64,000 nucleotides of DNA. Source: Artemia franciscana (lineage: Eukaryota > Arthropoda > Branchiopoda > Anostraca > Artemiidae). The notes beneath the pieces were generated by a model that made no database searches, was not told the DNA's origin, and saw only the letters and a list, made by a program, of their open reading frames with translations. How positions within the stretch are numbered: the stretch's first letter is position 1; the number at the start of each line of letters is the position of its first letter. The translations under genes were made by a program, and so were the position numbers. Shown one piece after another: positions 22,985 to 34,087 of this stretch. The DNA lies in the NCBI RefSeq assembly GCF_032884065.1, contig NW_027063379.1, positions 807,869 to 871,868 on the forward strand, in the 5' to 3' direction.

Positions 22985-24360
22985 ATTCATAATTTACACT
23001 ATTGGAGCTTATGTCAAGTGTTTCTTAGACTTTTAATTGTTGATGATGTTGTTGTTTTTGTCTTGCTTCTATACAGCTGGGGTTGCAAACGATCTGTTCA
23101 TTTCTTTGTATTGCTGGTACTAGTTGCTGAAGACATTTTCATTTATGTCATGCTTCTATACGACTGGGGCTGGAGACGATCCGTTGATTTGTTCTTTGTT
23201 CTTGTCGGCAAAACATGGCAGGTGTGTTTTGTTAATTCCTGCTTCAGAGATTATTTGCATACCTTGATCTCGACGTTAGTTCCTGTATATATTTTAGCTG
23301 AGGTACACATCTTTTCTTGAGGTTGACTTTGTCATGTTGACTTCTTATTAAAGATGGGAGCGACGAAGATTGTTGAAGTATTTATAGTTTGATTTTTTTT
23401 GTGATGACTGGGAATAGTTTGGTGCCTTCTACTTCGTTGATCATTGCGGGATGGGAAATATTAAACGAATTGTACATATGGGTATTCTTCGGAAGTTGAC
23501 AAATCATGACCACAGATTCTACTTTTTATTTATACCATAGTGAATGGACAATCTTATGTGAGGGTATGCCAGCTCGTATAAATATTTTTTTTTGACAGAA
23601 TCATATTCTACCCTAAGTAAAATAGCTAATAAAATATGTAATACTATTATAACATAATTGTAAATAAAACTTAATTAGGAATATCTTAGGTATATATGCA
23701 TCACCAATAATTATAGTTCTGTGGTGGTAAATACGAGAATACGTTTTTATAAATAGTTAATTACTTGGTAAATGTTAGAGGTCTGAGTTTACATACAATT
23801 TTTTTTTACCTTTTTTTAATATTATTAATGTATAGTTGTGCCAAACATAAATGAAGAAAAACAATTCATTGTGTCATGGTCTCCCAACTAGACGTTATCA
23901 ATATTTAGTTACAAGAGGGACTGGACATTGGCATATACAAGTGACGACCTCTTAACTTTCTTATACTTTAATTTTCTTCCAGTTTCAAAGGCAAAGATAT
24001 CTTCGGGAGCAGTTGGGTTTAATTGAAAGAAATACCAGATATTGTACCAGTAATTTTGTGAAAATAATCAATATTTACTTTCCACATATTTTTATCTTTG
24101 GTCCTCATTAGTGATGAGTATTATCAGTGAGTCTAATGCATCTTTAATGTTTGACAATGGTATTATATTTCAAATTTTTTCGATTTCAGACCATATAGGG
24201 GACTTCGTCTCCTCATTATGGACATTTGGGATAGTGAACGACAGATTGATCCCTTTGAATTTTTATTCCAGGAACTTCAATTCACTCTTTGAAATCACTG
24301 TTACTTTCAAACTTCATTAAAGCTTCGTTAAGATTGTTTAAGACATTTGTTATGTGTTTT
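22985..24360. repeat. Repeat mosaic R1 (modules b and c)
   Basis: Module b (22985-23480) contains two tandem subunits built around GCTTCTATACAGCTGGGGTT and GATCYGTTGATTTGTTC, then GTATATATTTTAGCTGAGGT. It is followed by module c (23675-24360), which is a near match to 21255-21650. The 126-codon plus-strand ORF at 22940-23320 lies on this repeat and is probably not a gene. Further copies of b are at about 25620-26060, 26935-27430, 27740-28110 and 29760-29960. Confidence 0.75.
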
Positions 24361-24547
24361 GCTATTTTAAGGGCTTCTCCATTCTTTTGTCATACTTCAT
24401 GGAGCCATTTTTCAGTATTGCCATTATGTAACGAAAGATATCAAGAAAGGTTTCAGCTTTGTTAAAAGTTTCAACTCCAATAGCTTGGCCAGTGAAAGTT
24501 ATTGTTCCCACATAGTCTTCCGTCCCTAAAATTTCTCCTTCTTGCAT
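24110..24547 (-). pseudogene. Unknown coding remnant on the minus strand
   Basis: The 61-codon ORF at 24362-24547 (GTEDYVGTITFTGQAIGVET, then FRYIMAILKNGSMKYDKRM) continues without a break past its shown end in related frames to IEVPGIKIQRDQSVVHY near 24230. The same peptide pattern (SIEVPGIKLLRNKSFVHYSN) occurs in the related copy at 28906-29091. This shows that the reading frame, not just the DNA, is shared. No family recognised. It sits between aminopeptidase pieces in the same orientation, so it could be part of the same ancestral locus or a neighbouring gene. Confidence 0.4.
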
Positions 24548-24839
24548 TGGATCTTTAGTATACTATATGGTAATGCTATCACAGTGGTGGATTGAACTCT
24601 TCTCATTGATCCAGAATCTCAGAACTACCTTCAGGTTCAAGTATTAGCATGGGACTGAATTCAAAACACCACCACTTCGATATTTTCCGTTTTCAATTTA
24701 TGTTATAGCACCCCCACCATTCTCAGGGATTACAAAAGCATTCCCCTAAATGACCATGTGCTGCTATCCTCTTGAAAGTGTTTGCATAGTGATAATTTTT
24801 TCTTCAGGGTTCTCCCTTCTAGCAAATCAGCATTTACAA

Positions 24840-25215
24840 GACGTGCAACTGAAGCCAAAAAAAGTACATGCGACATTCTGATGGTTCTTATTTCACAACC
24901 GTTAAGCAAATGCTGGGTTCAGTCTTGATTTAGGATTTGATACAATCAGTCCTGTTTTAGTATTCAACGCAAACTCATGCTTTTTTCTGAGTATATAGGC
25001 CATTCAAGTGAATTTGTCAGACAATTTGTAAGTCAGAACCGAAATAAGGCTAAAGTTTGTTATATTGACTTTGCTTATGAATTCAAATACCATGTTTATA
25101 TCCCATGATAGCCTCTCTTTCATGTCGTGCTAAATATTACTTTATTCTTAAGTTATACTTATTTTTTTTATCAAAAGGGATTTTAATTTAATTATTTTTC
25201 AAATTGATTCAAGAT
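24840..25215. repeat. Repeat module d, copy 1
   Basis: Shares with 26085-26560 and 29130-29330 stretches such as GGCYATTCAAGTGAATTTGTC (degenerate) and ATATTRMTTTATTCTTAAGTT. On the minus strand copy 1 still shows LNPAF of the aminopeptidase C-terminal exon seen intact in copy 2. Confidence 0.6.
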
Positions 25216-25244
25216 ATTCAAATATCTCATTAAAGAATAACGGT

Positions 25245-26065
25245 TAGGTTAAATTTATATTTACATTACGCTTATAAAACACTCGTCAGTGTCATGATAG
25301 TCTGCAATTCCCTACTGACATGTTTTGGTTATAATGTTTCACTAATTTTAATAATTGTTTTTCACATTTATGCCATAATTTGTTCGTGTCTTTTGCTCAT
25401 TTCACCTTTTGATTTGATGATTTATTGTTCTTCCTTATTAATACAAGTTTTTAGTTTAGTTTTTTCTCTTCACTAGATTCATTAAAGTTTGTAATATTCC
25501 ATAAGAACTTATTATGATTATCTAAAGATTTGTTTCCAATTTTCATCTTTGAAGGGTTGTTTGATATAGATTGTTGTTAAAACCTTACATGGATTTGACG
25601 ATTCTTAATTTATAATATTACAGCTTATGTCAAACGTTTCTTAATTTCTTGATTGTTGATGATTTTGTTATTTTTGTCTTGCTTCTATACAGCAGGTTTG
25701 CAGGCATCCATTGATTTGTTCGCTTTTCTTAGCTTATTAGCTGCTGATGACACTGTCATTTATGTCTTTAATACGGCTGGGCTTGTAGAGAATCTGTGGA
25801 TTCGTTCTTTGTTTTTGTTGGCACATCATGGTATGTGTGGCTGGTGTTAGGTGTCTAACATATGCCTCTTGTTCGTTACAGCTTTAGGTGTTATCTGTAT
25901 ACCTTGAGCTCTATGTTAGATTCTGTATTTATTTTAGCTGAGGTACACGTTTTCTCTTGAGGTTCACTTTGTCTTATCGACTTTTTATTAATGTTTGAGG
26001 TGATGAGATTGTCGAATTAAGATTTAGTTGGATTTTTCTGCATGATGATTCGGAATATCGAGAGG
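25245..26065. repeat. Repeat mosaic R2 (modules a and b)
   Basis: Module a (25245-25640) is related to the outer end of the aminopeptidase palindrome (22620-22990): TTATGCCATAATTTGTTCGT, ATTCATTAAAGTTTGTAATA and TTTGAAGGGTTGTTTGATAT all have counterparts there. Module b follows. No coding frame supported. Confidence 0.7.
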
Positions 26066-26129
26066 CTTTCAACGCTGGTGCCTGAAGAAGAACTCGTGAA
26101 ATTTTGATGGATCTTATTTCAAAACTTTT

Positions 26130-26238
26130 AAACGAACGCTGGGTTCAAGTTTTCTTTGATGAACGTTAGTGCCAGAGATTTACCAATTGGATTTGTTGTC
26201 ATTCCACGATAAATTAACACTGCATCTTCCTTTTTATT
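26130..26238 (-). pseudogene. Aminopeptidase N C-terminal exon fragment
   Basis: The minus strand reads KKEDAVLIYRGMTTNPIG followed by KSLALTFIKENLNPAFV, then a stop (TAA, about 26130). This matches the late ERAP1_C region of M1 aminopeptidases, where a Q/E-D-A-x-x-x-x-x-x-x-x-x-N-P-x-G motif is followed by a helix. It is in the orientation of the minus-strand aminopeptidase copies and lies downstream in repeat terms. It is too short for a standard ORF scan. Stops follow at once, so it is a fragment or an exon end. Confidence 0.6.
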
Positions 26239-26559
26239 GGGCTGCCAGCGGCATGGGATTCATCACGACCAGTCAAGTTTTAATATGAAAAGAAAACTCA
26301 TTTTTTTCTGTGTATAAAGGCTATTCAAGTGAATTTGTCAGACGGTTTATATGTAAGAACCGAAATAAGGCTGTATTTTGTTATATCGTTTTTGCTTATG
26401 AATCCAGATACGAGGTGTATTTCTAGTGGTTGCCTCTCTTTAACGTTGTGCCAAATATTAATTTATTCTTAAGTTATGGTTAGTTTTTTTTATCAAAATT
26501 AATTTTAATTTAAATATCTTTCCAATTTATTTAAGATATTCAAAAATCGCATTGAGGTA

Positions 26560-27730
26560 TAACGGTTTGGTTAAATTTAGATAGATATTGTGCTTAAAAA
26601 CCACTTATTGGTCTATTTACGTTTATGTTTCTTATGTTTTTTTTAACACCTATGCCATAATTTGTTCGTGTCCTTTACCCATTCAACTTTCTCAATTGAT
26701 CATTTAATGTTCTTCCTTATTAATAAACAATATTAATTTTAGACCATTCGACTTTCAACTACTAATTTTTAATATTTAAAGTCTTCACTAGATTCTCAGA
26801 AGTTTTTAATATTTCATAAGAATTTATAATGATTATCCAAAGAGTTTCTTCGAATCTTTATCTTTGAAAGGTTTTCTGATATAGAATACCATTAAAACGT
26901 TGCTTGGACACCACGATTCATAATTTATAATATTTTAGCTTAAGTCAAGAGTTTTGTAGTTTCTTGATTGTTGATGATATTGTAATTTTTGTCTTGCTTC
27001 TATGCAGCTGGGGCTGCAGGTGATCCATTGATCAGTTGGCACTTCTTAACTTATTAGTTGCTGATGATGTTTTCACTTACGTCTTGCTTCTATACGGCTG
27101 GGGTTGTAGACGATCTGTTGATTTGTTCTTTGTTCTTGTCAGAACACGATGGTATGTGTGGAGGCTGTCTTACTCTTGTTGCTTACTTCTTCAGGTGTTA
27201 TCTACATACCTTGAGCTCAATGTTAATTTGTGATATATTTCACCTGAGTTACGCTTTTTATCTTGAGGTTGACTTTGTCTTATTGGCTTCTTATTAAGGA
27301 TGAATGCGATGTGGATTTTCGAAGTAGTCATAGTTGGATTTTTTTTTTTGCGTGATGGCTAGGACTAATGTAGTGCTTTCTACGTCGTTGATCATTGCGA
27401 GGTGGGAAATATAAAACGTTTGGCATTTATAGGCATACTTCGGAGGTTGATAAGCAATGACGACAGATGTTACTTCTTATTCCATTTTGGACCATAGTGA
27501 GCGGTTGGTCCTAGTAATAACATGCCAGTTCCCATAACACAAATTAATAGAATTGGTAAAGTTATTATAAAACTATTGTAAATCATACATAATCAGCAAT
27601 ATTTTAGGTATTTATACTTGACCACTAATTTTAGTGTCTTGGCGGTAAATACAAGAACACTCTTTTATAAATAGCTAATTACTTGGTAAATATTAGAGGT
27701 CCGAGTTTTCATACAAATTTGTCTGCCTTC
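26560..27730. repeat. Repeat mosaic R3 (modules a, b, c)
   Basis: Third collinear run of modules a (26560-26950), b (26935-27430) and the start of c (27585-27725). ORFs at 27036-27297 on the plus strand are frames through module b and are not supported as genes. Confidence 0.7.
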
Positions 27731-27739
27731 TTTTTTCAC

Positions 27740-28700
27740 AAACATGCTTTTCGGCACACCATGGCTTCTCTGGCAGGTGTTTTGCACTTGTTAGTTACTG
27801 CTTCAAGTGTTATCGGCATACCTTGAGCTCGTTGTTAGTTCGTGTATATATTTCAGCTGAGGTATAAGTTTTCTCTTGAGGTTGACTTTGTATTGTTGAC
27901 TTCTGATTAAGGATGGGGGCGATGAGGAATGTCGAAGTAGTTATAGTTTGATTTTTTACGTGATGGCTTTGATTGTTGAGGTTCTGTCTACGTTGTTGAT
28001 AGTGGCGGGGTGGGAAATATAAAACGTGTGGCATTTATGGGTATTCCATGGAGGTTGATAAATCATGACGATAAATGTTTCTTCTTTTCACTTTTGACCA
28101 TAGTGAGTGGTCGGTCACTATAAGAGTATCCCGGTTCCTATATTAATTTTTTTTTTATTGAGTCATAATCTACCATATGTGAAATAGCATACAAAATGGT
28201 AAAATCATAATAACACAATTGTAAATCATATATAATTAGCAATATTTTACACATTTATACTTTACCTTTAATCATAGTTCTGAGGAGGTAAAAACGAGAA
28301 CATGGTTTTATAAATAGCTCATTACTTTATGAATGCTAGAGTTCTGAGTTTACATACAAATTTTTCTGCCTCCTTTTTTCATAATACGGATGTATGGTTG
28401 CGCAAAACATAAATCAAGAAACATAATTTTTTTTATCATAGCCATCCAAATACACATTAGCAATATTTAGTTACAATAGGGAATCGGCATTGGTATATAC
28501 AAGAGACGACCTCTTAACTCTTTTTTACTGTAATTTCCTACCAGTTTCCAAGACTTAGATATCTTCGGGAGAAGTATTCGGGAGAGGGAATAATTGATGC
28601 ATCCCCTGTGCGTCAATTGTCTCATGTCTGGATGTTTTCTTTGTAGTTTTAAGAGGTTATCATTAATCAACGTTAGTAATGCTGTTATTGATAGTGAAAT
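27740..28700. repeat. Repeat mosaic R4 (partial b, then c)
   Basis: Starts in the middle of module b (GGCACACCATGG) and continues to GGGTGGGAAATATAAAACG. Module c then runs from about 28225. Confidence 0.7.
28467..28670 (-). pseudogene. Unknown coding remnant in module c
   Basis: A 67-codon minus-strand ORF ending NYSKKELRGRLLYIPMPIPY then CN and a stop. The other module c copies read NYSIRELRGRLLYMPM (about 21500-21580) and a shifted form near 23930. Conservation of the peptide and of the stop across copies suggests an original coding sequence end. No family recognised. Confidence 0.35.
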
Positions 28701-28905
28701 GATAAATGCCAGAAAATTTGTTACCGTAATATTTTACCAGGAATTTTTTGAAAATAAGCAATTCTGACTTTCCATAAATTCCTATCTTTTGTCCTCACTA
28801 GTAATGAGTAGTATCTCTGGTTCTAATACCTCCTTAATTTAGATCAATGGCATTGTATTTTAAATCTTTTGGATTTCTGACCATATTAAAGACTTAGTCT
28901 TTTCA

Positions 28906-29091
28906 TTATGTATAGTTGGAATAGTGAACGAAAGATTTATTCCTTAGAAGTTTTATTCCAGGAACTTCAATACTCTTTTTAAATTCATTATTGCTTTCAC
29001 AGTTCGTCAAAACTTTAAGGCACTGGTCCTCATAATTTATAGCTAAAAGTGTTAGTTCTGGATATTTTACGACATTTGTTGTGCATTTCAT
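28906..29091 (-). pseudogene. Unknown coding remnant, second copy
   Basis: A 61-codon minus-strand ORF with TNCESNNEFKKSIEVPGIKL, homologous to the remnant at 24110-24360 (ESNSDFKE, a stop, then IEVPGIKIQR). This copy lacks the stop present in the other. Unknown function. Confidence 0.4.
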
Positions 29092-29334
29092 TATTTGAAG
29101 AGCTTTTCCGTCCTTAGGGTTGCCGTACTCTTATTTTCTTTATTATATCGTCTTTGCTAGAGAATCCAGATACCAGTTGTATTTCTTGTGATTGCCTTTC
29201 TTTCAGGTCGAGCCAAATATTACTTTCTTCTTAAGTTATACTTAGAATAAAGTAAAAAAAGAATTAGAATATAAGAATAAGTGATTTTATTTTAATTATT
29301 TTTCCAATTGATTAAAGATATTCAAAAATCGCAT

Positions 29335-29965
29335 TGAAGCATTACAATTAGGTTAAATTTACATTTACGTCACGCTTATAAAACACTTGTCAGTTTCATG
29401 ATATTCTGCAATTCACTACTGGCATGTTTTGGGAATTCTTCACTAAGTTTGTTGTATTGTTTTTCTTTAATATCTATGCCATAATTTGTTCATGTCCCTT
29501 ACCCATTTTACTTTTTGATTTGATCATTTATTTTTCTTCCCTATTAATACAAGTTTTTAGTTCTAGATGTTCCTAAGCTCACCTCAAACTACTTTTTAAT
29601 GTTTAAACTCTTCGGTGGACTCATTAAAGTTTGTTATATTTCATAAGAGTTTATTATGATTATCCAAAGAATTTCTTCCAATTTTTATCTTTGAAAGGTT
29701 GTCTGATATAGAACACTATTAAAAAGTTGCTCGGACATTACGATTCATAATTTATAATATTGAAGTATATATCAAATTTTTATTAGTTTCTTGATTGTTG
29801 ATGTTGTTAATTTTGTCTTACTACTATACTGCTGGGGATGCAGGTGATTTGTTGATTTGTTCGCGGTTCTTAACTGTTTATGCTGATGATATTGTCATTT
29901 ATGTTTTGCTTCCATATGACTGGGGTTGTAGACGATCTGTTGATTGGTTCTTTGTTCTTGTGTAA
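29335..29965. repeat. Repeat mosaic R5 (modules a and b)
   Basis: Last copy of module a (29335-29780) and a shortened module b (29760-29960). The mosaic ends just before the ankyrin locus. Confidence 0.7.
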
Positions 29966-30245
29966 TGGAAATTTGGCTTCTTAGTTTGCTGATTTCAGTA
30001 AACTTTTCAAGGAATTTTCCTTCATCATGCATAATTCTATTAAGCCTATTCCTTTGATGAAAATGTAATAAAACGAAATATTACAAAATATTATCTTACT
30101 TTTCATTTGTTCTTGTTCTCTTTCATATTGACCCTACTGCAAACTCCACTCTGAACAGGGAAAAACCTGGATTAAGAGTGATTTGTTTCTTTCACTTACA
30201 TGTAATTTTGCCACAATCATTTTTGATATGTTGTATGCAAGATAT

Positions 30246-31427
30246 TCAAAAGTTTCTGATCCAGACAAGTGGACTTTTATCATCACTAATGCTTATTTTG
30301 ATATCAGCGCCAAACTCTCTTTTTAAAACTGCTTTATAGAGTGGACTTTCACCATCAATATTTCCTATATTAACCTCTGCGCCAGACTTTAAAAGACTTT
30401 CAACAGTTTGTAAGTAATCCATTGAAGTTACTAAACGAAGTGGACTTTCACAGTTACTTTTTTGTATATAAGCATCAGTGCCAGACTTTAAAAGACATTC
30501 CACTATCTGTACGTGTCTATGTGTCTGTAAGTGTCTACTTGAAACTGCTAAATGAAGTTGACTTACGCCATAAATATCTTTTACATTAACATCCATACCA
30601 AACCTAAAAAGACATTCAACTGTTTCTGAATGTCAAAAAAAAGCTGCAAAATAAATTGGACTTTCAATAACTTCATTTCTTATATTAACATCAGCACCTA
30701 ACTTTAAAAGATATTCAATAATTTTTGGGTGTCCATATAAAGCTACTAAATTTATTGGACTTTCACCATTATTATTTCTTATATTAAAGTGTGCACCAAA
30801 TTTTAAAAGACATTCAACAACAGTCTGAGAACATCTACTTGAAGCTGCTAAATGAAGTGGATTTTTGCCATAAATATCTCTTGCATTAACATCAGCATCC
30901 TTGTCTAAAACCATCTCAATAACTTCTAAATCACCACTAATAACTGTCAAATGAAATGGCGTATCAGTACGCTTTCCATTTTCATGGTTGACTTTACAAT
31001 CCTGATTTAAAAATAATTTAGCAATTTCTTTTTTTGTAATCAAAGCTTGACAAAGTAGTACGTATCCATCAGACCATCTCTTGATGTAAGACAGCCCAAA
31101 ACAGTTGATTAGCTCCTTTTCTATTTCTAGATCTCCTTCACGACGTGCACGAATTAAACTACTGTTTACTACCTGATTATCAAACATGGCTATTTTGCTT
31201 CTTTTTCTCAATTTTCCTTTGTCCACCAATACTTGTTCTTCTAAATATTGACCGACTTTATTGCTCAGTAACAGTGCACATTTACCAAGTGTTCTTTTAT
31301 CATCAGGAAGACGCAAAGTGGTTTTCTTATCCCTCTCTATCTCATTCAGGTTTGTCTCCTTGTTTTTCGGTTTTTCAGAAGTATTCAATTTCTTTTCTTC
31401 TTCTGCCACCCTTGAGCATACCTCCAT
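30246..31427 (-). pseudogene. Ankyrin-repeat protein, one premature stop
   Basis: Minus strand, ATG at 31427 with an in-frame TAA upstream. The first 264 codons end at TGA (30633-30635); the same frame continues without a break to a stop at 30246, so 394 codon positions in all. Residues ~1-125 are charged (KKLNTSEKPKNKETNLNEIE) with no known domain. From ~130 there are about eight ankyrin repeats of 33 residues with the usual G-x-x-P-L-H-L-A and L-L-x-x-G-A-D-V-N pattern, for example GKNPLHLAASSR and YLLKLGADVNIRN. The stop falls at AAFF-stop-HSETVECL, exactly where the repeat consensus has Gly (AAxxGHxE). A single GGA to TGA change explains it. The last repeat is shortened (LKREFGADIK). It could be a recent pseudogene, a null allele, or a sequencing error in an intact gene. 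Intracellular binding role by family. Confidence 0.85.
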
Positions 31428-31429
31428 TT

Positions 31430-33825
31430 CATATTTTCTATGTTTTAAAATTGTGCTTTATCAAATACAATCAATAACTGAACCACACCATGTGGATTTT
31501 TATATGGTAAAGACGACGTCAAATTTATCACACTACTTTGAAGCTCACATAATTAAGTAACCTATAAATATAAAAGGCTGTATAGAGGTTGCAATGACGT
31601 CCTATTAAAAATCACATGATAATATTATAATGTAGTGATATGAAGCTGGAAGTGGGCACAATATATCATTTATTTGCTTGTTTTACCAAGGCACGTCGTC
31701 CCACTTTAAAGGTTATTGCAAAAACAAAGTAATGGGAATTTCCAAAGCTATTCGTAAACCATCTGAAGAGTGTCGGATAGAAATGACTATTATGTCGTTG
31801 GAATTTTCTTTGCTTCAAACTGAAAAATTACAGCACTTTCCTCCCCATTGAACATCAAGGAATATAACTTTTTGCATGGGTATTACTGACGTGTCCTCTT
31901 TTTCTTTTTTTCCACAGCTAGATGGGTAAAAAAAAAAATTAGTTAGTTGTTTAAGGGTTAATTTGAAATGGAATTGTTAAACATGATTTTTGTAAGAAAA
32001 AAAGACAATAAATATCAATACAAACATGCGCTGTTTTCTTATGCAGCAATATATTACCACCATCTCCTCATCACCATTCTCTGAAAATTATTTTAACTGT
32101 CTAATGTTATGATTATTTCATTAATAGCTTTGTCTCGATAAAGTTATTTATGCAAAATATATTTACCCATTATTTTTTATTATCTTAACTAATATCTTAA
32201 CTAATTTCAATATCTTAACAAAAGGAGAAAGATATAACTCTTCTAGTGATTGTCGATAAACTCATGTTAACTCAATGATGCCAATGAGAAGCTACTTCCA
32301 ATGTTAGTATATTCTATCCCACTTCCAATATTAGTTTCCATCCCTGTGTCTCTAAAAAAATCTACCAGGCCTAATTAAAAACGAAAATCTTAACACAATT
32401 GTTATGTATAAGAAAAAGTCGTTTTTTTAATTCCGACTTTTCTCGCTTTAGCCCCTGATTCCCAACGAAGATGTGTGCAGGTCACACTGTTGGAGCATGG
32501 CAATATTTTGGTGGGTAATGAAAACAGGTACACTCTTTGGCAGACATTACTTTAGAGCCTTAATTTTGAAAAAAATCATGTGAATGATGTCACATTTCTT
32601 AATGTTAAATTTTTAAGAAAAATACGTGATAAATTTAGAAAAATTTCAACAGTTGTATAGAAGGTGTTTTATACAGACGCTATTTTTGATCATCATCAAA
32701 TATGCCAAGAGGATGAGCAAAAAAAATGCCAGCTTGCTGGCTTTTTTAGCTTTCCTTCGGGTGAATTCATGGAAAATTTTGTTTTTCAACAAAACAGACG
32801 TATCAAACTTTTGAGTCGCAATCATTGACGTTAGTGGAGGATAATATTGAAGAAAGGGAACTGAGAGGAAGGCTGATTGTCCTCTAGTAGCTTTTGGTCT
32901 TTAAAAAGTATGCAAGAGCTTTGAATTTCCAGGCAAGTGAGCTGCTTCCATATTTTTGAAGATAGCCCCTTCCATTTGAAGTAAAAGAGGATACAGATTT
33001 TTTACCACCTTTATGACTTTTTTGGGCTGCATTTAAAGAAACAATATTTTAATATCTTTTTCCTCTGCAATGTTGTTTCCTCAGCCCAAGGTGCTCCTAC
33101 AATTAATTAACCCTTTCTACCCTCCTTTTTCCCTAGAAGTCATTCTATATTAATCTGAAGGCACAATTAGAGTTAGGATATTTTTGCATTAAATTGTATT
33201 TTTTGAGACAACTGCCCCCCCCCCCACAATTGAAACGATCTTCTTTCACTCCTTTATAATAGAAGATTCACACTTACACATCATTTCAATTAATTTTATG
33301 TTATAAAATTCAAATTAGTTTAGTTAAATGAAGCTTTGAAATAAATGCCAGAAACCACTTTTCAGCAGGAAGAAGGAAGCATCACTGCGCATCACCATTA
33401 TTCAGACTTTTTCTAAAAGAAAGGAGATGAGGGATAAATGACACAAAACGATGATTAGTGAAGAGAAGATACAAACGTGGATAAAAACAGTCTGTGAAAA
33501 AAAACGCTGATTACAATGAAAATATTTTGATCAAAACCTTTGTTTGGCCGTCCTCAGTATTAAAGTTTTTTATATAGATTTTAAAATACCCCTATTATCT
33601 TAAGTAAACGGTTTTTGTGTTTCAGGAGTCGTCTTTAAATAGTCTGACAAAATTCATACTTTGGCGGAAAAAGCAGGGTTTTGAAGAAAGAGCAATCCCT
33701 TCAATATACGGAATAGTTTTTGTTTGTTTTAGGTTTTGATGTCACTCCTTACTTTCAGATGAAAAAATAATTTTTTCTTCCTGAAGGTTTTCAAATAATA
33801 CAATGAAATTCAGATCTTCTTCATG
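31430..33825. other. Unannotated intergenic region
   Basis: AT-rich sequence 5' of the ankyrin ORF. I see no coding frame, RNA gene or repeat that I can support. A short poly(C) run is at 33217-33227. Confidence 0.5.
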
Positions 33826-34087
33826 AAGCCTGCCGCGTGCCATTATGGGGTTCGGCGGCGAAGCCGTAGGACCCAGCACTGTTTGCGGTTAGAACACAAG
33901 GGACAATGAGAATCCATATATAGAAACCTGCCACGTGCCATGCTTAAGCCCGCGGGGACCGGTGGTAAAGCCGCCGAGACCCATTACTGTCTGTGGTTAG
34001 AACACAAGGGACAGTGAGAATGTATATATAGAAGCCTGCCACGTGCCATGCTGGGGCCCGGTCGCAAAGCTGCGGGGACCCAGCTAG
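33826..34087 (+). mobile_element. Tandem Helitron-like 3' ends
   Basis: Two and a half copies of a unit of about 105 bp. Each has GCCTGCC(A/G)CGTGCCAT, a GC-rich imperfect hairpin, GGTTAGAACACAAGGGACA and ATATATAGAA. The last copy ends with a hairpin at 34052-34082 (about 11 of 14 pairs plus one GT pair, AAA loop), one base, then CTAG at 34084-34087 followed by T. Hairpin plus CTRR before T is the 3' signature of Helitrons. The GC-rich unit stands out from its AT-rich surroundings. No 5' TC end or Rep/helicase ORF is joined to it here, so it would be a nonautonomous end. The family call is inferred from structure only. Confidence 0.55.

Larger units (their letters stand above)
20562..22990 (-). 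repeat. Inverted repeat, right arm
   Basis: Reverse-complement partner of 17265-19688. Its inner end (20562-20640) has the same chimeric junction as the left arm: coding sequence ending in EIYGFPW is joined to aminopeptidase C-terminal sequence in the opposite direction. That segment also forms a short hairpin (AAGGCTTGG / CCAAGCCTT). The outer end lies near 22990, where the repeat mosaic begins. Confidence 0.9.

Noticed and set aside
22940..23320. 126-codon hydrophobic ORF that looks like a membrane protein
   Set aside because: It lies on repeat module b. Other copies are not open, and the apparent internal repeat is a DNA subrepeat.
17160..24060. LTRs for the Gypsy fragment, suggested by the repeat of 17170-17265 near 21380 and 23810
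   Set aside because: The copies are in mixed orientation, belong to the palindrome flank and module c, and do not bracket the integrase.
22985..29965. CRISPR-like regular array
   Set aside because: Repeats are long, degenerate and unequally spaced in an evidently eukaryotic genome.
31145..31560. Plus-strand ORFs opposite the ankyrin gene
   Set aside because: Antisense shadows of the ankyrin N-terminal coding region.
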